A DNA stretch of 50,446 nt. It comes from Deltaproteobacteria bacterium CG03_land_8_20_14_0_80_45_14. Lineage in GTDB: Bacteria > Desulfobacterota > BSN033 > UBA1163. A program made the position numbers and the translations under genes. The stretch covers positions 1-50,446 of the forward strand of contig PEUO01000208.1 of assembly GCA_002780715.1 (NCBI GenBank), written 5' to 3'. This document shows, piece after piece, positions 49,526 to 50,446 of the stretch. Numbering within the stretch: the first letter of the stretch is position 1; every line of letters starts with the position of its first letter. Under the pieces are notes generated by a model that was given only the letters and a program-made list of their open reading frames with translations, was not told where the DNA came from and did no database searches.

Positions 49526-50446
49526 CTATTTTTGGAGTTCCGGGACGATCTTTTCAAAATAATCCAGAACCTCTGGGTTCATCAAGGCATCCCTGTTGAG
49601 AACCGGTCTCCCGTGAATGATATTGGTGACAGCGCTCTCCACCTTCTTCATATTCATGGTATAGGGGGCATCAGGCATCTCCATGATGATCGCCGGAACA
49701 TGGCGAGGAGAAGCCTTTTCCCGTAGCGTCTTTTTAATCTTATCCATCAATTCTTTTGTCAAACTGCCCCCCGGAGCAAGTTTCACAAAGAGGATAATAC
49801 GCTGTTCACCCTCCCAATTTTGTCCGATGGCAAGGCTGTCTGCAACTCCCTCTATCCTCTCCACGACATTATAAATTTCAGCTGTGCCGATCCGGACTCC
49901 GGATGGCTTCAAAACAGCGTCGGAACGGCCATAAAAAGTGATCCCCTTCGTGTCACTGTGAAAGACAACATAGTCGCCATGCCGCCATATGTTGGGATAG
50001 CGCTCAAAGTAGGCGCTTTTATACTTTTCCCCATTGGGATCGTTCCAGAAATAGAGAGGCATGCATGGAGCAGGAGCTTCGCATACCAACTCTCCCTCCT
50101 TATCCCAGACGGGTTTCCCGTTTTCATCATAGGCCTTCACCTTCATGCCGAGACCTGCGCCCTGTAGCTCCCCGGCAAAGACGCTTTGAATCGGGCTGCC
50201 AATGGCAAAACAGCCGTTGATGTCCGTGCCGCCGGCGATGGAGTTAAAATGGAGGTCCTTCTTGACCTCCCGGTAGACCCACTCGAACCCTTCCGCTGAA
50301 AGCACAGACCCTGTTTGGGAAATCTCTCTGAGGGAGGAAAGATCATACTTCTTTCCGGGCTGGATCCCCTCGCTTCGAAGATAGTTAATATAGCTGGCAC
50401 TGAGGCCAAAAAAGGTTATCTTTTCGTCCTGCACCATTTTCCACAT
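49526..50446 (-). CDS. acetoacetyl-CoA synthetase, C-terminal part (start beyond window)
   Basis: The visible 306 residues are the C-terminal half of an adenylate-forming acyl-CoA ligase, closest to acetoacetyl-CoA synthetase. Features are the GGTDINGCFAIGSPIQSVFAGEL segment, the hinge region GRSDAVLKPSGVRIGTAEIY, and the C-terminal catalytic Lys region APYTMNMKKVESAV. The frame is open to the right window edge, so the N-terminal half is missing. The reaction makes acetoacetyl-CoA from acetoacetate, ATP and CoA in the cytoplasm. It follows the metallopeptidase gene after a repeat spacer and shares its strand. Confidence 0.85.
   Translation of the reverse strand: MWKMVQDEKITFFGLSASYINYLRSEGIQPGKKYDLSSLREISQTGSVLSAEGFEWVYREVKKDLHFNSIAGGTDINGCFAIGSPIQSVFAGELQGAGLGMKVKAYDENGKPVWDKEGELVCEAPAPCMPLYFWNDPNGEKYKSAYFERYPNIWRHGDYVVFHSDTKGITFYGRSDAVLKPSGVRIGTAEIYNVVERIEGVADSLAIGQNWEGEQRIILFVKLAPGGSLTKELMDKIKKTLREKASPRHVPAIIMEMPDAPYTMNMKKVESAVTNIIHGRPVLNRDALMNPEVLDYFEKIVPELQK

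Overview
The window most likely comes from an anaerobic, uncultured Desulfobacterota (former Deltaproteobacteria) relative. The signs are a benzoyl-CoA-reductase/2-hydroxyacyl-CoA-dehydratase subunit, several CCG-type (HdrD/GlcF-like) iron-sulfur oxidoreductases, ArsA-like paired ATPases, a gap-pgk-tpiA-secG-tRNA-Leu block, CstA, moderate GC content, and intergenic spacers packed with families of hairpin-forming dispersed repeats. The lineage is inferred from gene content only.

Region 1 (1-18.5 kb) is mixed housekeeping. It holds a truncated HgdB/BcrC-like gene, a nitroreductase, a two-gene kinase-like pair, a HAL2/inositol-phosphatase-family enzyme, tRNA-Leu(GAG), and the glycolytic operon gap-pgk-tpiA followed by secG (all minus strand). 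A helical/TPR-like protein with an FmdB zinc ribbon, two radical SAM proteins, a membrane protein, a three-gene cluster of two ArsA-type ATPases plus a 91-residue protein, and cstA follow.

Region 2 (18.5-37.5 kb) is a large locus that appears centred on glyoxylate and 2-hydroxy acids. On the minus strand lie glcD-glcE-glcF (glycolate oxidase), a formyltransferase/hydrolase-like protein, and an operon of SucC-like, Cys-rich ferredoxin-like, SucD-like and CitE/malyl-CoA-lyase-like genes. Divergently transcribed is a FadR-type GntR regulator, with two near-perfect TGGT-N3-ACCA operators and two sigma70-type promoters in the shared spacer. Downstream on the plus strand come a second glcD (interrupted by one in-frame TAA), two CCG iron-sulfur proteins, a GcvH-like lipoyl carrier, a NarI/HdrE-like membrane cytochrome b and a lipoate-protein ligase. 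No glycine cleavage P or T protein is present, so the lipoyl protein probably serves a redox complex instead.

Region 3 (37.8-46.9 kb) is the most striking part: about ten gene cassettes, all on the plus strand, separated by short imperfect palindromes that have the R''/L''/L'/R' architecture of integron attC sites, including an unpaired base in the arms. No integrase gene is in the window, so this looks like a CALIN (cluster of attC sites lacking an integron integrase). Its cargo is defence-like: a ParE-type toxin-antitoxin pair, two proteins with HEPN RX4H motifs, a 1048-residue nuclease-methyltransferase, a DUF4160/DUF2442 pair, a KTSC protein, two unknown proteins and a NotI-family restriction endonuclease without a visible partner methylase.

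Region 4 (47-50.4 kb) returns to minus-strand metabolic genes: an alanine/serine-glyoxylate aminotransferase (again glyoxylate), an MBL-fold hydrolase, a zincin-type metallopeptidase and the C-terminal part of an acetoacetyl-CoA synthetase cut by the window edge.
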